From: Miscanthus floridulus
Taxonomy: Eukaryota > Streptophyta > Magnoliopsida > Poales > Poaceae
Direction: 5' to 3'
Assembly (NCBI RefSeq): GCF_019320115.1
Contig: NC_089598.1
Location: 84,329,844-84,393,843, forward strand
DNA: 64,000 nucleotides
This document shows positions 23,640 to 34,743 of this stretch, in pieces. How positions within the stretch are numbered: the stretch's first letter is position 1; the number at the start of each line of letters is the position of its first letter. The notes beneath the pieces were generated by a model that did no database searches, was not told the DNA's origin, and was given only the letters and a program-made list of their open reading frames with translations. Both the position numbers and the translations under genes were made by a program.

Positions 23640-25007
23640 ACTTACCTTAGATAACAGGGGATCCTCCTCCCCCAAGCTGGGTGTTGCTACAGTTCTTAAG
23701 AATGGTGGGTCAAAGTTAACCTTTATGAACAAATAGTTCCAATTCTCATTCTCTTGCTGCTGGTGTTGCTGGATGTTGGTGAGGCGGTCTCCTACTTTTG
23801 CTTGCCACTAGGAGTGTTGGTGGAGCGTGTTCTGGATATATTGCTACGTCTCTTCTATGTTTGTCAACCTGGTGTTGAGGTGGGAATGCTCCATTTGCTG
23901 ATCATAGTAGCCCATGTGCTAGTCATGGTAGCCATGGGCAGAGAAGGACATATGTCCTCCCAAGTGGCCGCTTGAGACTTCTTCATAGGGCTATTACTGA
24001 TAGTAGTCCAAGTTGTCATACTGCCATTGCTCGCTTGAGCCCGGTTGCCGGGTTGCTCCCAACCAGTATGCTCGGATTGGTGCACACGGGAAGGTCTCGG
24101 CTGATCTCAGCCTGCGTAGCTGGTAAAAGCTAGTTCTTCGGGAATTGGATCGTCGCCACGGTACCGGGGCTGCGGATTGCGAGTTATTCTCGCAGAAGCA
24201 CTTCTGCGAGGCGCTGATTCCTTAACCTGTAAATCAAAGACAAGAATTCATCACATACAAACTAAGGTTCTGATCTGATAACAGAATCTCAGTTGTATAT
24301 CCCAGATACATCATGACAAGTTGCTCATTATTGTTCTTTTTCAGCATGTGAGCCTTGAGAAAGTATTCATAATCAATGTACCAGCGATCAATGTCATCAA
24401 TGTAAGAAAGTGAAGCATTCTCCAACAGACCAAATTTTTGGGCAATGCGAGTGACGAGAGAGGTACACCTGACATCTCCCTTGAGCTCAAAAACATCCTT
24501 CCATTGATTCATCGTGAACTTAATAGGTGAAACTTTTCTTCTCTTAACCATGGCATAAAGCAATTTAAGTTAGAACCCAGCTCATCAGTGGGAAAGAGTC
24601 TAAATATAACTTCAGAATCAGTGGTTTGTAGGGTGTTTAGAAATTCAGCAGTTACAAGTTTAGACCCAGCTCATCAATATGCCAAACATTTTCCCACCCA
24701 ACAATTTTAAATATGATTTCAAATTCAGCATCCATACCTATTGCATGCAGAAGGGTGGATCTTAGACAGAAGTAAAAATGAACCTTCGGGTCTTAACTAT
24801 TTGTAGGCCTCTTTTTCTGTCTTGTTTCAAAACTTGAGGTGCTTCTCCTCCAGCAAAATGTTCCTCTCAGCTGAAGAAGACTGAGGCGGCGCTCTGACAG
24901 CGGGATATGGAATGTCGATCTGCATGTCATTCGCCCTAGAAGAAGAGCTTCTTGTCGAACGAGATGATCCCACACGCTTGAGCTTGTCCAAAAACTTGCT
25001 CATCTTC
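23640..25007 (-). pseudogene. Element D second ORF (Athila env-position protein), decayed
   Basis: Minus strand. A splice-acceptor-like TTTTTTGCAG ends at 25008, four bases before ATG 25003 (MSKFLDKLKR). That fits the spliced message proposed for the downstream ORF of Athila elements. The N-terminus is Ser/Arg-rich; next come ERNILLEEKHLKF, LLHAIGMD and VGWENVWHI. After a frame change comes a segment with WYIDYEYFLKAHMLKK (24563-24234), then a Gln-rich, coiled-coil-like tail to about 23640. The style resembles Athila ORF-1-like proteins of grasses; function unknown. Several stops and at least two frameshifts are present. Confidence 0.55.
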
Positions 25008-25024
25008 CTGCAAAAAATCAACAA

Positions 25025-25920
25025 ACGACAAAACTCATGGAACGAGTTAGAAAATAAAATGTCAGCGGTTAGCCATCCAAAAGTCAGTCGTTCGAGGGTT
25101 AGTTGTTCTCGTTCGCCTAATGGATTTTCTAATCAAGATTTTGGCAGTACTTTTATCCTAATCTTTTTCATTTTCCTTCTTAATTTTAACAACACTTACA
25201 CTCTTAATCTTTCCCACTCTTTCTAATTCCAACAACACTTCTACTAAGTGGATTTTTAAACTACGAACTTGGAATTCGAAATTTTGAACTTGGATACTGA
25301 TTGTGAGTCTATGTGAGGTCGAGAGCAAACAGGAGGGGTTCCATTTATTGGCGGCACAGCAGCAGACCTGCTGGCCAAGTGGTGGGGCCGGCCGACCCCA
25401 CTTTGTGGCCAAATGGCTCCTTTTTCCTCCAAATATTTCCTTGATTCACACTTAAGCAAGAATGGATGGCCGTTTGTGGAAATTCGGTGGAGACATGACC
25501 TGAGTGGAGATGGAGGTGAAAATGGAGGTGATGGGTGGTGGTTGAGTGGGTCCTCCATATTTCCTGTGGGTCCCGGTTGCCTATATTTCTACTGTATACA
25601 CATGTATATATATGTAATGCAAAATTTATTTTATGATACTATAAAATATAAGAAGATGAATGAACGGTATTTTAAAATTTTTACTCTTCCATGGTAAATA
25701 TTTCTTATGGGTTTTTATGCTCCGTAAAAATTATTTACATGGGGCTTGAATTTTATAATGCCATGATGAGAATTTTTATTTTCTAATGCAGATGTTGAAA
25801 ATATGCTCAGGCAAAATGATTAATGCAATGTGAAAAAGTGAATATGGATAACTACCGATTTTACCTCCCGGCGAGGGTTTAGGATTTTTAGTCTGCCGAA
25901 CTGGACTTCTCTAGTTTTAC
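25025..25920 (-). other. Element D spacer between protease and second ORF
   Basis: About 900 bp where pol should be. I see no reverse transcriptase, RNase H or integrase motif in any frame. It contains a GGGGCCGGCC-type GC patch also found in the D LTRs. Probably the intron/leader of the second ORF plus the deletion site of pol. Confidence 0.55.
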
Positions 25921-26551
25921 TCATTCCTTGGGTGCATCAGTCGGTCCCAAAGATGGAGACCCTGATGGTTGCATTTGTTTCTCCTGCCATTCTAAATTGG
26001 AACATTGTTCTAGTCTTGGTTTGAAGGCAAATCGCTCTTCTTTGCCATTGATATGGAATTTGATTGCTCCAGCTCCGACATCAATGTGTGCATTTGTAAT
26101 GCTCAGGAAAGGTCTTCCAAGTATGAGGGGTGTCTTCATGTCTTCTTGCATGTCAAGTACTACAAAATCCACTAGAACAAAGAAGTTCCTTATTTTTACC
26201 AAAATATTCTCGGCGATTCCTGTAGGATAGCGGACTGATTGGTTGGCTAGTTGCAGGCACATCGATGTTGGTGTGAGCGTTGAATAGTTGAGCTTGTTGA
26301 AAACCTTCTTGGCCATGATACTGACGCTTGCTTCAAGGTCGCATAGCGCATTCTCAAAATTCTAGTTTCCGATCGAACAATCGATAGTGGGACATCCTGG
26401 ATCCTTCTTCTTAACAGGTGATGTATTTAGGAAGGTGGCACTACACTCCTCCATTAACTTAATTACCTTAGTGGTGGGCAGTGGTCGTTTGTTGTTGAGG
26501 ATGTCTCAGAGATACTTCACATAGGTGGGTACCTGGATGGCATCTAGCAGA
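25921..26551 (-). pseudogene. Element D aspartic protease region (C-terminal side of split gag-pro)
   Basis: Minus strand continuation of the gag-pro frame beyond solo LTR E. When E and one GGAAT copy are ignored, the frame is unbroken. It opens with a segment ending YVKYL and then carries the protease. The active-site motif reads CDLEASVSIM, where Athila proteases have DLGAS, so the Gly next to the catalytic Asp is Glu. Downstream are PTGIAENI, TPLILGRPFL and the HINGKEERF tail. Stops: TGA at 26508-26506 and TAG at 26364-26362. The natural end is at 25921. Confidence 0.8.
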
Positions 26552-26556
26552 GGAAT

Positions 26557-29500
26557 TGTAACACCCTAAAATTTGTACTTTTAAGAATAGGTTTAAAATG
26601 ATTTATTTATGAATTTTTGTGCACATGAAATATAGGAAAAAGAATATTTTTCATTATATTAAAATTCATCATAAGGAGTAGCAACTTGGATGTGCATACA
26701 TGCCGGTGCATTTGATTTATTGCAATGAGTGGTTGAACCCAAAACTCAAAATGAATTCAAAATGCTTTTGAAAATGAATTTGAAAGTGGCTTTGAAATAA
26801 AAGACAAGAAAAGAAAAAGAGAATTGGAAAATAAAAGAATTTTCAAAAGTTTGCAAAAGTTTAGTTTTGGAAACCTCCCAAAAGTTCTCATCTTGAAAAG
26901 TATATTTGAAACTATATTTGAATTTGGATTTGAAAATGTGTTTAAGAAAAAAGAAAGGAATTTTTTCTCACTCTTCTCCCTCTCTTTCGCGCAGTCCAGC
27001 AAGCCGGCCGCATCGGCCCAGCTGCCCAGCATTGCGTCTCCCTGTGCATCGGCCCAATCCACGCGTAGCGTTGCCACGTCATCCCTCTCTCCGCGCTCTG
27101 TCTCTCTAACTGCCTGGCCTCGGGCTCTGTACCACTGCCACCTCGGGCCCGCTTGTCAGCCGTCTTCTATCTCCCGCTCATGCCCGAGCCGGACACCGCC
27201 GCCGGTAAGTCCGCGTCCGCGTCGTTGCCCCACGCAGCTCCGCGCCATAAATAGTAGCTGCTCATGCCGCGCCACCATCCCATCAAGACCCTAGTTACGT
27301 GCACCGCCATCACTCGAGCCGCAGCAGCCACAGAACCCTAATTCGCCACCGCCGCTTTGATCTCCGCCGTCGTTGATCTTCTGCTACCATAACCACATCC
27401 CTGAGCTTCACAAGCTGGTAAGGAGTACACCGGTACCTCCCTTGCTCTCTCCCTCCCTTCCTCTTGCATAAACACGCTCGTCGGAGCAACACCGATGACT
27501 CGAGCCGCCTAATTGAGCTCAGCACCGCCTCCGCTTGTTCGTGGCCTTTTCTGATCCTCGCATCGAGTTCGCCATACTCCTCTTTCCCTCCCCATGCTTT
27601 TATTTGGACCAATAATGCTCAGAGTCGCCGTATCGACGAACTCCGACGAGGTCGGGCCGATTCCGGCCATGGCGCCACCGCACACAGCGCCGCTCCAGCG
27701 ACCCCATCACCCTCTCTTCTATCTCAGTCATACAATCTAAATCCAACGATCCAGATCACGTGATACCCTTTCGCCTGGCAAATTTGCAAAAGAGCCCCCG
27801 CAAGATTTTAAGTTCCAACCGCCGTCCCTGTAATTTTGTTAAAGAGCCCTTGTCTTTTGATAAAATAGTGTCCACAGTCCTTGGCCGGTTAAAATCAGAT
27901 TTTATTTATTTTAAATTTGAAAATCAAGTTTCATCTATTTACAAAATCGCCACTACCTTCAGTAGGCCCTATCTTATCCGTTTTAACTCTGATTTGACCT
28001 GTTCAAGTTGCGTTAGATTTGTAATGACATAATCTACGCATTAGTATCAATGTTTTCCATGTCAAGAGCTCTAGAATTTTATGGTTTAATGCATAACTTG
28101 AATAATGATTATGCAATTGGATTTTTTTAATTAAAAGCAACTTAGGCTTTTTACCTCTGTCTTTTGTAAATAAAATAAGATTAAATCTTATATTGGTTTT
28201 CTAATACAAATATAATTTGGCTTAAAACAATTTAGATATTTCTCTAAAGTATCTTATATATGTTTTATAATTAAAATAAATGAAGCCTATAGTTTTCTTT
28301 TTAAAACAAATCTTTCGGTAGTTGTATCTTTTTCACCGTAGCTCCGATTAGCGTGCTTTTCGCGTCTGTGTGATCGTAGCAATGCATAGATTTGATTTCA
28401 AATTCTTTTTCACTAATTGGTGTATTGTTCTAATATAGTTATGTTTGAATGCTATGCATGTTTGTTTGGATGCTTGTGTGGTGCTTAATGATCTTGTCCA
28501 GTCGGTGAGTTTTACATGGTGATCAAGAAGCAGTTCTTTGGAGGCTATGAATCAATAGAAGAAGGATCTAAGTTTAAGAAAAGTATAGCATGGGACCATC
28601 CTTATTACCTATTCACCTTTAATCACTCAATTCATATTGCATGTGTCTACCTTGTTGCCAATAAGGATATCCTAGATATTTGATATCTTGTACCTTGACA
28701 CCATGGGTGATTATGCATTGGGTAGTATGATGCTAGTGCTCAATTAAAGACCATGATCTTGTAACTTGACTAATGGAATATGCAATAAACACTAAAATAT
28801 GTTTTTTAGCAACATGAAACAAGGGGGCTAGAGCATTGGGCTGTTTTTATGGTGCTCTAGATTCCTCTTCCTAAGGACTTATTTGTAAGTGATTATCCGG
28901 GACTTACAGTACAACTGTGAGGGCTTTATGGCTCTAGCTTTAGTCAAGTATGAGGACCTTTTCTAGCTTGTTAGTGGTTACCTTTATGGCGCAAGAGGGG
29001 CTCCGACAGGTATGACATTTGCCTGTCAGGTTGAGTGCATTTTGGTTTCTTGACCTTTTGTCAGTCACTCCTTGGAGGGGAGTTCATGCTTATTGATGGG
29101 GAAACCTAGCAGCCCTAACTTATTAGACAAACCTTTGAAAGGCTTCATAGTGAACCATGCAGACCTTCCTTGGTAGTGGGTCAAGAGGCTGATCATCTCG
29201 GGCAAAAGGGTAAATCATGACTCACAGTGAAAGTGTACAACCTCTGCAAAGTGTAAAACTGGTATATCAGTCGTGCTCACGGTCACGAGTGGCCTTGGAA
29301 CCCTTATGGAATACATGATGAACACTGATGATATTGATGATGAAGATGCTCACTAATGATTACTATTTATGTTATTCATTATTCATGTTTGCCTGATCAT
29401 GTGTTTATATGGTCTTGTGAATAAACTTGTTGCTACCCAATTGCTAAAAGATGACTCATTAAAAGCTAATCGCAGTTAAACCAGTGTTAGCCTTTTGAGC

Positions 29501-29847
29501 CTCATGAAGCACATGTTATATTTGTTGAGTACGACATGTACTTACTCTTGCTTTATTTTTTAATTATTTGGATAAAAATCCTGGATGGGTACCAGATTTC
29601 TAGAGTTCGGAGGAATTAGGCTTGTGATCAACCAGTCAGTTGTCCCTGTGGAAGTGGAGTCTTCACTCGAAGATCAGAGTTGTCTTTCCGCGGTTTGCTG
29701 TCTAAGGTTATATCCTTGATACTAAGTATATTATATATTGAGCATTGTCTTTCGATATTACCCTTATTTGTAGCTATATGTGAGATTTGACTTTCTAGGC
29801 TCACATATGGTGTGTATCTGGTTTTGTTCTTAAAACCAGGTGCTACA
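26557..29847 (+). mobile_element. Element E: solo LTR of a Tekay/Del-like element
   Basis: 3291 bp from TGTAACACCC to ..GGTGCTACA, flanked on both sides by GGAAT (26552-26556 and 29848-29852). It has no primer site, polypurine tract or coding region, so it is a single LTR left by LTR-LTR recombination. It shares architecture and patches with the LTRs of element A (for example the block around TTACCTTTATGGCGCAA), so it belongs to a related family. It sits inside the gag-protease frame of element D. Confidence 0.9.
27246..27254 (+). promoter_or_regulatory. Candidate TATA box of solo LTR E
   Basis: CATAAATAG within a GC-rich block of the LTR, about 690 bp from its start, comparable in place to the TATA-like site of element A. 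Inference from position only. Confidence 0.35.
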
Positions 29848-31262
29848 GGAATATTAATATATAACTTTTGAATTACCTCTACAAACTTACCAAACTGCTC
29901 ATCCATTTTAGCTTTTCGATTTCTGCGTGGAAACGGTAGGAAGGTGGTGTCATAAAAATCTTGCATCATTTCCTATGCTTGTAGCTCAACTTCTTCAACT
30001 CCATCGTCCTTCTTCTCCTCTTGTACTGCTACCAGTGTCTTACCTATCCTTGTTGGATATGGAGGATCACGAGTAGACTTGCCACTTCTTGTGGTTATGG
30101 CGTTGACCTTTTCAAGGTTAGTGGCAAAAAACAGAGCAGCAGCCAACTGGGCTAATTGTGATTCTATCTTTTTATTATAGCTAAGTTGGTCTTTTATAGC
30201 AGAAGAAAAACTATCCATTTTAGTGTTTATGTTTTCTAAAACCTTATCATTAAAAGCAAGCTTTTTAGAAATATTCTTATTAATTTTAGCCTGTTCTAAG
30301 ATCAAGTCTCTCAAGGATGGTTGTTTAGAATTGGAAGAATTATAGTATTTACCTAGGTACTTACCTTGGGAATTTAAGCGTTGTTGTTGATTCCATCCTT
30401 GTCTCTGTTGTTGTGGAGTAGAATTGTTGATGACGATGTTTGCATCCTCTTGATATTTGGGAAAATTAACCCCCAAATATTCTCCACATATGTTTTGGGA
30501 ATTAAAGGCATCTTGTATAGCTTGACGGTCTTTCTTGTAATTGGCTCGTTGTTCAAGCCAATTCATTATGACGTCCATCTTGGTTGACAGTGCACACACC
30601 TCTTCTCGTACTTCCTTACTCTTATTGTTGTATTGAGACCAGCCTTGATTAGAGGCTATCTTTTCTATAAGAGTTTCAGCTTTTCCAAGGGTGAGTGATA
30701 TAAATGATCCTCCAGCAGTGGCATCTAGTTGTTCACGAGCTTTCTAAGTTAATCCATGGTAAAAGCTTTGCATGAGCAACCAATCTTCCATCCCATGACG
30801 AGGACAATCTAAAATGTATTCTTGGAAACGTTCCCATGCTTCTGGAATGGTTTCTCCTTTCTACTGTTGGAAGTTGGAAATCTTTCCTCTTAAGGCATTG
30901 GTCTTGCCTATAAGGAAAAACTTTGCTAGAAAGGCCTTTGAACATCTTGCCCATGTGTTGATGTTATCTTTGTTGGTGTAGAACCACTGCTTCGCCCTTC
31001 TCACTAGCGAGAATGGAAATAAGCAGAGTAGTATGATATCTTGAGCAACATCCTAGATGGCGATTGTGCTGCTAATCTCCAGGAAATTTTGAAGATGAGC
31101 ACTAGCATCTTCATGTGCCTTTCCGCTGAATTGGATAGCTTGCACCATGTTGATGAGGCTTGGCTTGAGTTCGAACTCAAGGTTGTTGGTTTTGAGTGTT
31201 GGTCCAGTGCGGATGTTCTCGGTGCTTGGAGCAGAGAACTCACGTAGAGTCTTTTCAGTCAT
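29848..31262 (-). pseudogene. Element D gag (N-terminal side of split gag-pro), 4 in-frame stops
   Basis: Minus strand, opening at ATG 31262. It carries the Athila/Tat gag core: RAKQWFY, then ERFQEYILDCPRHG, FYHGL, TAGGSF. A Gln/Asn/Lys-rich segment follows, then TRSGKSTRDPP and DEQFGKFVEVI just before solo LTR E. Stops TAG at 31055, 30863, 30746 and 29975, with no frameshift over about 1.4 kb. Without E and one duplicate, it runs in frame into the protease at 26551. Gag would form particles; a dead gag here means the copy depends on others. Confidence 0.82.
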
Positions 31263-31453
31263 AGCTTCAGAAACTGGTGTTGAGCTTCCTCTTGATTGAT
31301 TTGATTCTGATTGAAAGTTGTTGGTGAATCACAACCAATCCTACAATACCCTGTATAAAATATGAACAAAGACAAATAAGGGTAAGCCTGCTAAAGTAGC
31401 GGTATGATCTCATCTATAAATATTTATTTGATCAATTCTCTTTTAGCCTTGTG

Positions 31454-31473
31454 CCTCTCCCCAGCAACGGCAC
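31454..31473 (-). other. Element D primer binding site (tRNA-Asp type)
   Basis: Minus strand TGCCGTTGCTGGGGAGAGG, about ten bases inside the 5' LTR end (31484). It is close to the tRNA-Asp primer site (core GCCGTTGCCGGGGA) typical of Athila/Tat elements, with minor changes. Confidence 0.8.
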
Positions 31474-31483
31474 TAGAAATGCT

Positions 31484-32933
31484 TGTTGACATTTCTTAGC
31501 ATCACCTTAATACTAAGTTATCATCCCTGGCAATGATGCTAGAAATGCATTATTGGTAATTATTGAGAACACTTGAAAATCTATATATATTAAGTATCCG
31601 CAAGCGCACAGATAATATACCAATGTAGCATTTCACTCGAGAGTATACCAGGTATCGTTATTTATATTTTATCCATAGAAGGAGCGGTGGAGTGGCTAGA
31701 GATATTGACAAATATGTATACTTATGATAAGATCATTAACTCTCATGCTATAGCAGGGGTAAGTCAAATGATAAATACATGATAAATGTAAGGCATTGAT
31801 AGTATTCCAAATATAGAAATAGATACTCATAAATGTAGTATGGCTAAGTGGGAGATTAATTAAGAGCAAAAGATTTCTAAGTCATTCCTTATTTACTAAG
31901 TCTTTTGTACACCTAAGTATATACACTCTCATCTATAGCATAATTAACTTGTATCTATGTATAAGGAATATTACTAAGGAAGATCAAGAACAGAGCTTGT
32001 CTCCTTTCGCAATCGGGTTCTACTTGTTCTACAAACGAGGAGTGGACTACAAAGGACTTAACGAGAGTGCCACACTCACATCTACCACATAATCCGGAGT
32101 GTAGAGTGCATCCGCAGGCAAACAATATTTAAGCACCACATTTATATAATGTCGACCACTTAACCCACTCAAGTATTGAGCTAAGCGCTTTGTGAACATA
32201 TTCATAAATTTATCATCAATCATGACTATGTCAAGCATATAACTAGAGCAAACTAGAAAAATAATAAATAGCAACATAATATTGAAGTAGCACAAAGTCA
32301 AAATATAGAGGGACACAATGGCTTTACCAGCCTCTATACGGTGAATCTGGAACCCTGAGCAATAGCCCAAAGTGTACTTGAATCTTGCTAGTTAGCCTAT
32401 ACTAGAACTTTAAAGAATTGGAGCTCTATTCTCTTCTCTCTGAAAACCCTCATTTCTGGTCTGATTTTGACTTATGCAATGCAGATGCCTTATGGAGGGG
32501 GCAGGGGCTGGTATATATAGGCCGGAGTATCAATTCTGAGCCCTCGGATCAAACCGACCTGAATAAACGGCGTAGATGCAATCTAGGAGGTGGTGCAGGA
32601 ACTGACATCGAAGCAGAGGCTGACTGGTGGGCCCAGGAGGCCGGCTGGCCTGCAGTGCGGCCCCACTGGCAATCTCTCGTGCCCCGCTTTGGTGGAGTGT
32701 CTTCTGGTGTCCTCTGGAATCTTCTGGAGTTGTTTACGCCACGGATAATCGTGATTTAATTTAACGTATTGATCTACCTTGATGATTTTCTGAATAAACC
32801 CTGCTGAAAACATAGATTCACCAAAACTCGTGGAAATTGTCAGTTTAAACCCCTAAGTCTATATTGGTAATCATTTTTATGTATGATTTTTTTGAATATA
32901 TTGATGGTTTATAATGGATGATAACCACCATCA
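31484..32933 (-). repeat. Element D 5' LTR
   Basis: 1450 bp; minus strand starts TGATGGTGG at 32933 and ends AATGTCAACA at 31484. It matches 20288-21565 with many substitutions. A TATATATAGG stretch (plus 32512-32521) is also present in the other LTR (about 21157-21166). Confidence 0.88.
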
Positions 32934-33071
32934 ACCGTGCCAGCCCCGTCCATGTTGGTCAGCGACTCAGTGTCCGCATGTGTGTCGGTGGTCGAGTCCC
33001 GCCATAGTTGAGTAGGCCACCGAGAATGACGGGTAGTTGAGGCTGCCGACGGAGTAAGTCTTGTTCGGCTG

Positions 33072-33172
33072 GTGCTGAGATATGATCGTGAATTATTATT
33101 GCTGGCTGGTTTGGTATTAGAGAAAAATACTGTTCTGACTAAAAATTTACTATCATTTACACCGAGCGAACA
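33072..33172. mobile_element. MITE-like insert 1 in subtilase pseudogene
   Basis: Starts near GTTCGGCTGGTG and ends near CGAGCGAACAGG, with the internal core ATTAGAGAAAAATACTGTT. Same family as the copies at 33530-33640 and in 46580-46970. Boundaries are approximate and no clean target duplication was seen. Confidence 0.6.
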
Positions 33173-33529
33173 GGCTGCTTGTTCTCAGTGCACGTGTACT
33201 CTTGGCTCCGTGCCAAGGCAGTGATCATTGGTGGAGCTGTACTTGAGCGCACACAGAAAGTCCACGTAGTCGCGGGTGCCCAGCTAGTACACCAGCCCCA
33301 GGTCCAGTGGCCGTGCGGGGTCTATGTGCCCTGCGCCGCGCCATAGTCGAACGACGTGGTTGTCCCACCTGTCGCCCCGTGCAGCAAGGGCGACCCTCCG
33401 CCGGAGTAGCCAACATAGGCCATGGACCCGTGGTCATCAGCGCTGAGCGCACGGTGGTGGGGCTCCACTCCGGGTGCGTGCTCTGGAGCAGTGCGGCGAG
33501 CCCGCTCATGTGCGGGCACGACATAAGCC

Positions 33530-33640
33530 TGTTCGGGAGGCCGTATCGTATCGTGGATTATTTACTGCTAGCTGGTTTAGTGTGAGAGAAAAACACTGTT
33601 CCCAGCTGGAAATTTACGATCGTTTACGAGCAGGTGAACA
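33530..33640. mobile_element. MITE-like insert 2 at the catalytic Ser motif
   Basis: From GCCTGTTCGGG to GAGCAGGTGAACA with the core GTGAGAGAAAAACACTGTT. It splits the subtilase frame just before MSCPHM. Boundaries approximate. Confidence 0.65.
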
Positions 33641-33990
33641 TGACGTGCTCGAGATGTTGTTGATTCCCACGCGCCAGGTGTCGGCGACAAGTTCCGTCGG
33701 TCTGGCCTTGCCCGTACGTCCATGCCGCCAAGATGTTCACCCTGGCACGATCATATCCGGCTTTAGGCCCGCGTGACGAGAACGCCGCCACCACCGGCGA
33801 GGGACGCACGCCCACCTGCATCCCAGCAACCACGATTGTCGCAGTGGGGTTCGTGTCGGAGGCCACGTACGAGGTACGACTTCATCGTTGTGCCTTTCGT
33901 CTCGCCCACGCCGGCAGCGAGTAGGACCATGATCGTCACCGTGGGGTTCAGGTCGGACGATACCCTTAGAAATTTAGCAAAGAAGAAATT

Positions 33991-34743
33991 AGCAAAGGGA
34001 AAGGACGTAGGAAGCGCGCGGAGTCATGGACGTAGGGAACACAGAGAAGAGTAACCGTCCACGTTTTTACATAGGAAATGGAGTCACATAGGTAAGGAAC
34101 AGAAGTCGAGCGGGGCGATTATTGCGCTGACGATACCATTAGGTATTTTTTAGGTGTAGTAGAGATATTAATCATCTACCTTCATCTCTTGTTGTTTCGA
34201 TACTATGCAGGTGAGATTGCCTCTCGTTCCATTTGCTCATGTCTCATACCCTTTGACCTTGTTCATCTGTTGCTCTTGTGTTACAAGATACTAGATGGAT
34301 TCAACATGGGGATGGTGTGGTGCTGGAGAGGAGCTGTTGGGTAGGTACTAGAAACAGTACCATGATGCGCAAATGGTTCCTTAAATTTACACACACAATG
34401 GTGTTTATTTTGATCAACAGAGCAGTAAGTGACTTCAAAAAATTGGTTTGTGATGGGAAAAACATGGTGGGTATAGTACCCATTAAATTAAGGACCCACG
34501 CTAAGATAACAACTCACTCAAGAGTCGGTCAGGACTTTCAATTTCTAGTTACTAAGTGCAATGAGTTCTTTCGATGGTAGAGTTGTCTTCTCACTTCCGG
34601 GTGGCAGACCATAACAACAGATAAAATTGTCTCCTGAAGGCCAGAGCCAACCTTCAATGGATCAACTTTTGCACTAGTATTTAGATATTATACGACCTAA
34701 CTGGAAGATAAACACTTATATAAGAAGACACTCTTTATTATTA
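33991..34743. other. Intergenic, no supported gene
   Basis: An ORF at 34278-34580 (100 codons) shows no recognisable domain. Nothing else is supported. Confidence 0.4.

Larger units (their letters stand above)
20288..32933 (-). mobile_element. Element D: Athila-like Ty3 element without pol enzymes, carrying solo LTR E
   Basis: Minus strand order: 5' LTR (32933-31484), tRNA-Asp type primer site, gag, protease, a second env-position ORF, long non-coding tail, polypurine tract, truncated 3' LTR (21565-20288). No reverse transcriptase, RNase H or integrase motif occurs between protease (ends 25921) and the second ORF (starts 25003), so it would depend on enzymes from elsewhere. It is interrupted by solo LTR E (26557-29847). 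The 3' LTR lacks about 165 bp at its end next to element C. The primer site, PPT and gag style are those of the Athila/Tat group. Confidence 0.82.
32936..33990 (-). pseudogene. Subtilisin-like protease (subtilase) C-terminal half, pseudogene
   Basis: Minus strand. From high to low coordinates: PSPVVAAFSSRGP (about 33800), then VNILAAWT, then the catalytic Ser region [13 protein letters not shown] (about 33524-33486), [16 protein letters not shown], a shifted-frame [10 protein letters not shown] segment, and finally KTYSVGSLNYPSFSVAY (about 33060-33015). These are the order and motifs of plant SBT1-type secreted subtilases. One MITE-like insert (about 33530-33640) sits right at the GTS-M of the catalytic Ser motif and another (about 33072-33172) precedes the last segment. 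Frameshifts and stops occur, and the N-terminal half and catalytic Asp/His are missing. Clearly dead. Element D abuts its 3' side, so D may have inserted in it. Confidence 0.85.

Noticed and set aside
33956..34137. Direct 9-mer GACGATACC at 33956 and 34129 as a Mutator target duplication
   Set aside because: The segment between has no terminal inverted repeats.
34278..34580. 100-codon ORF
   Set aside because: No domain, no codon or context support, no homologue I recognise.
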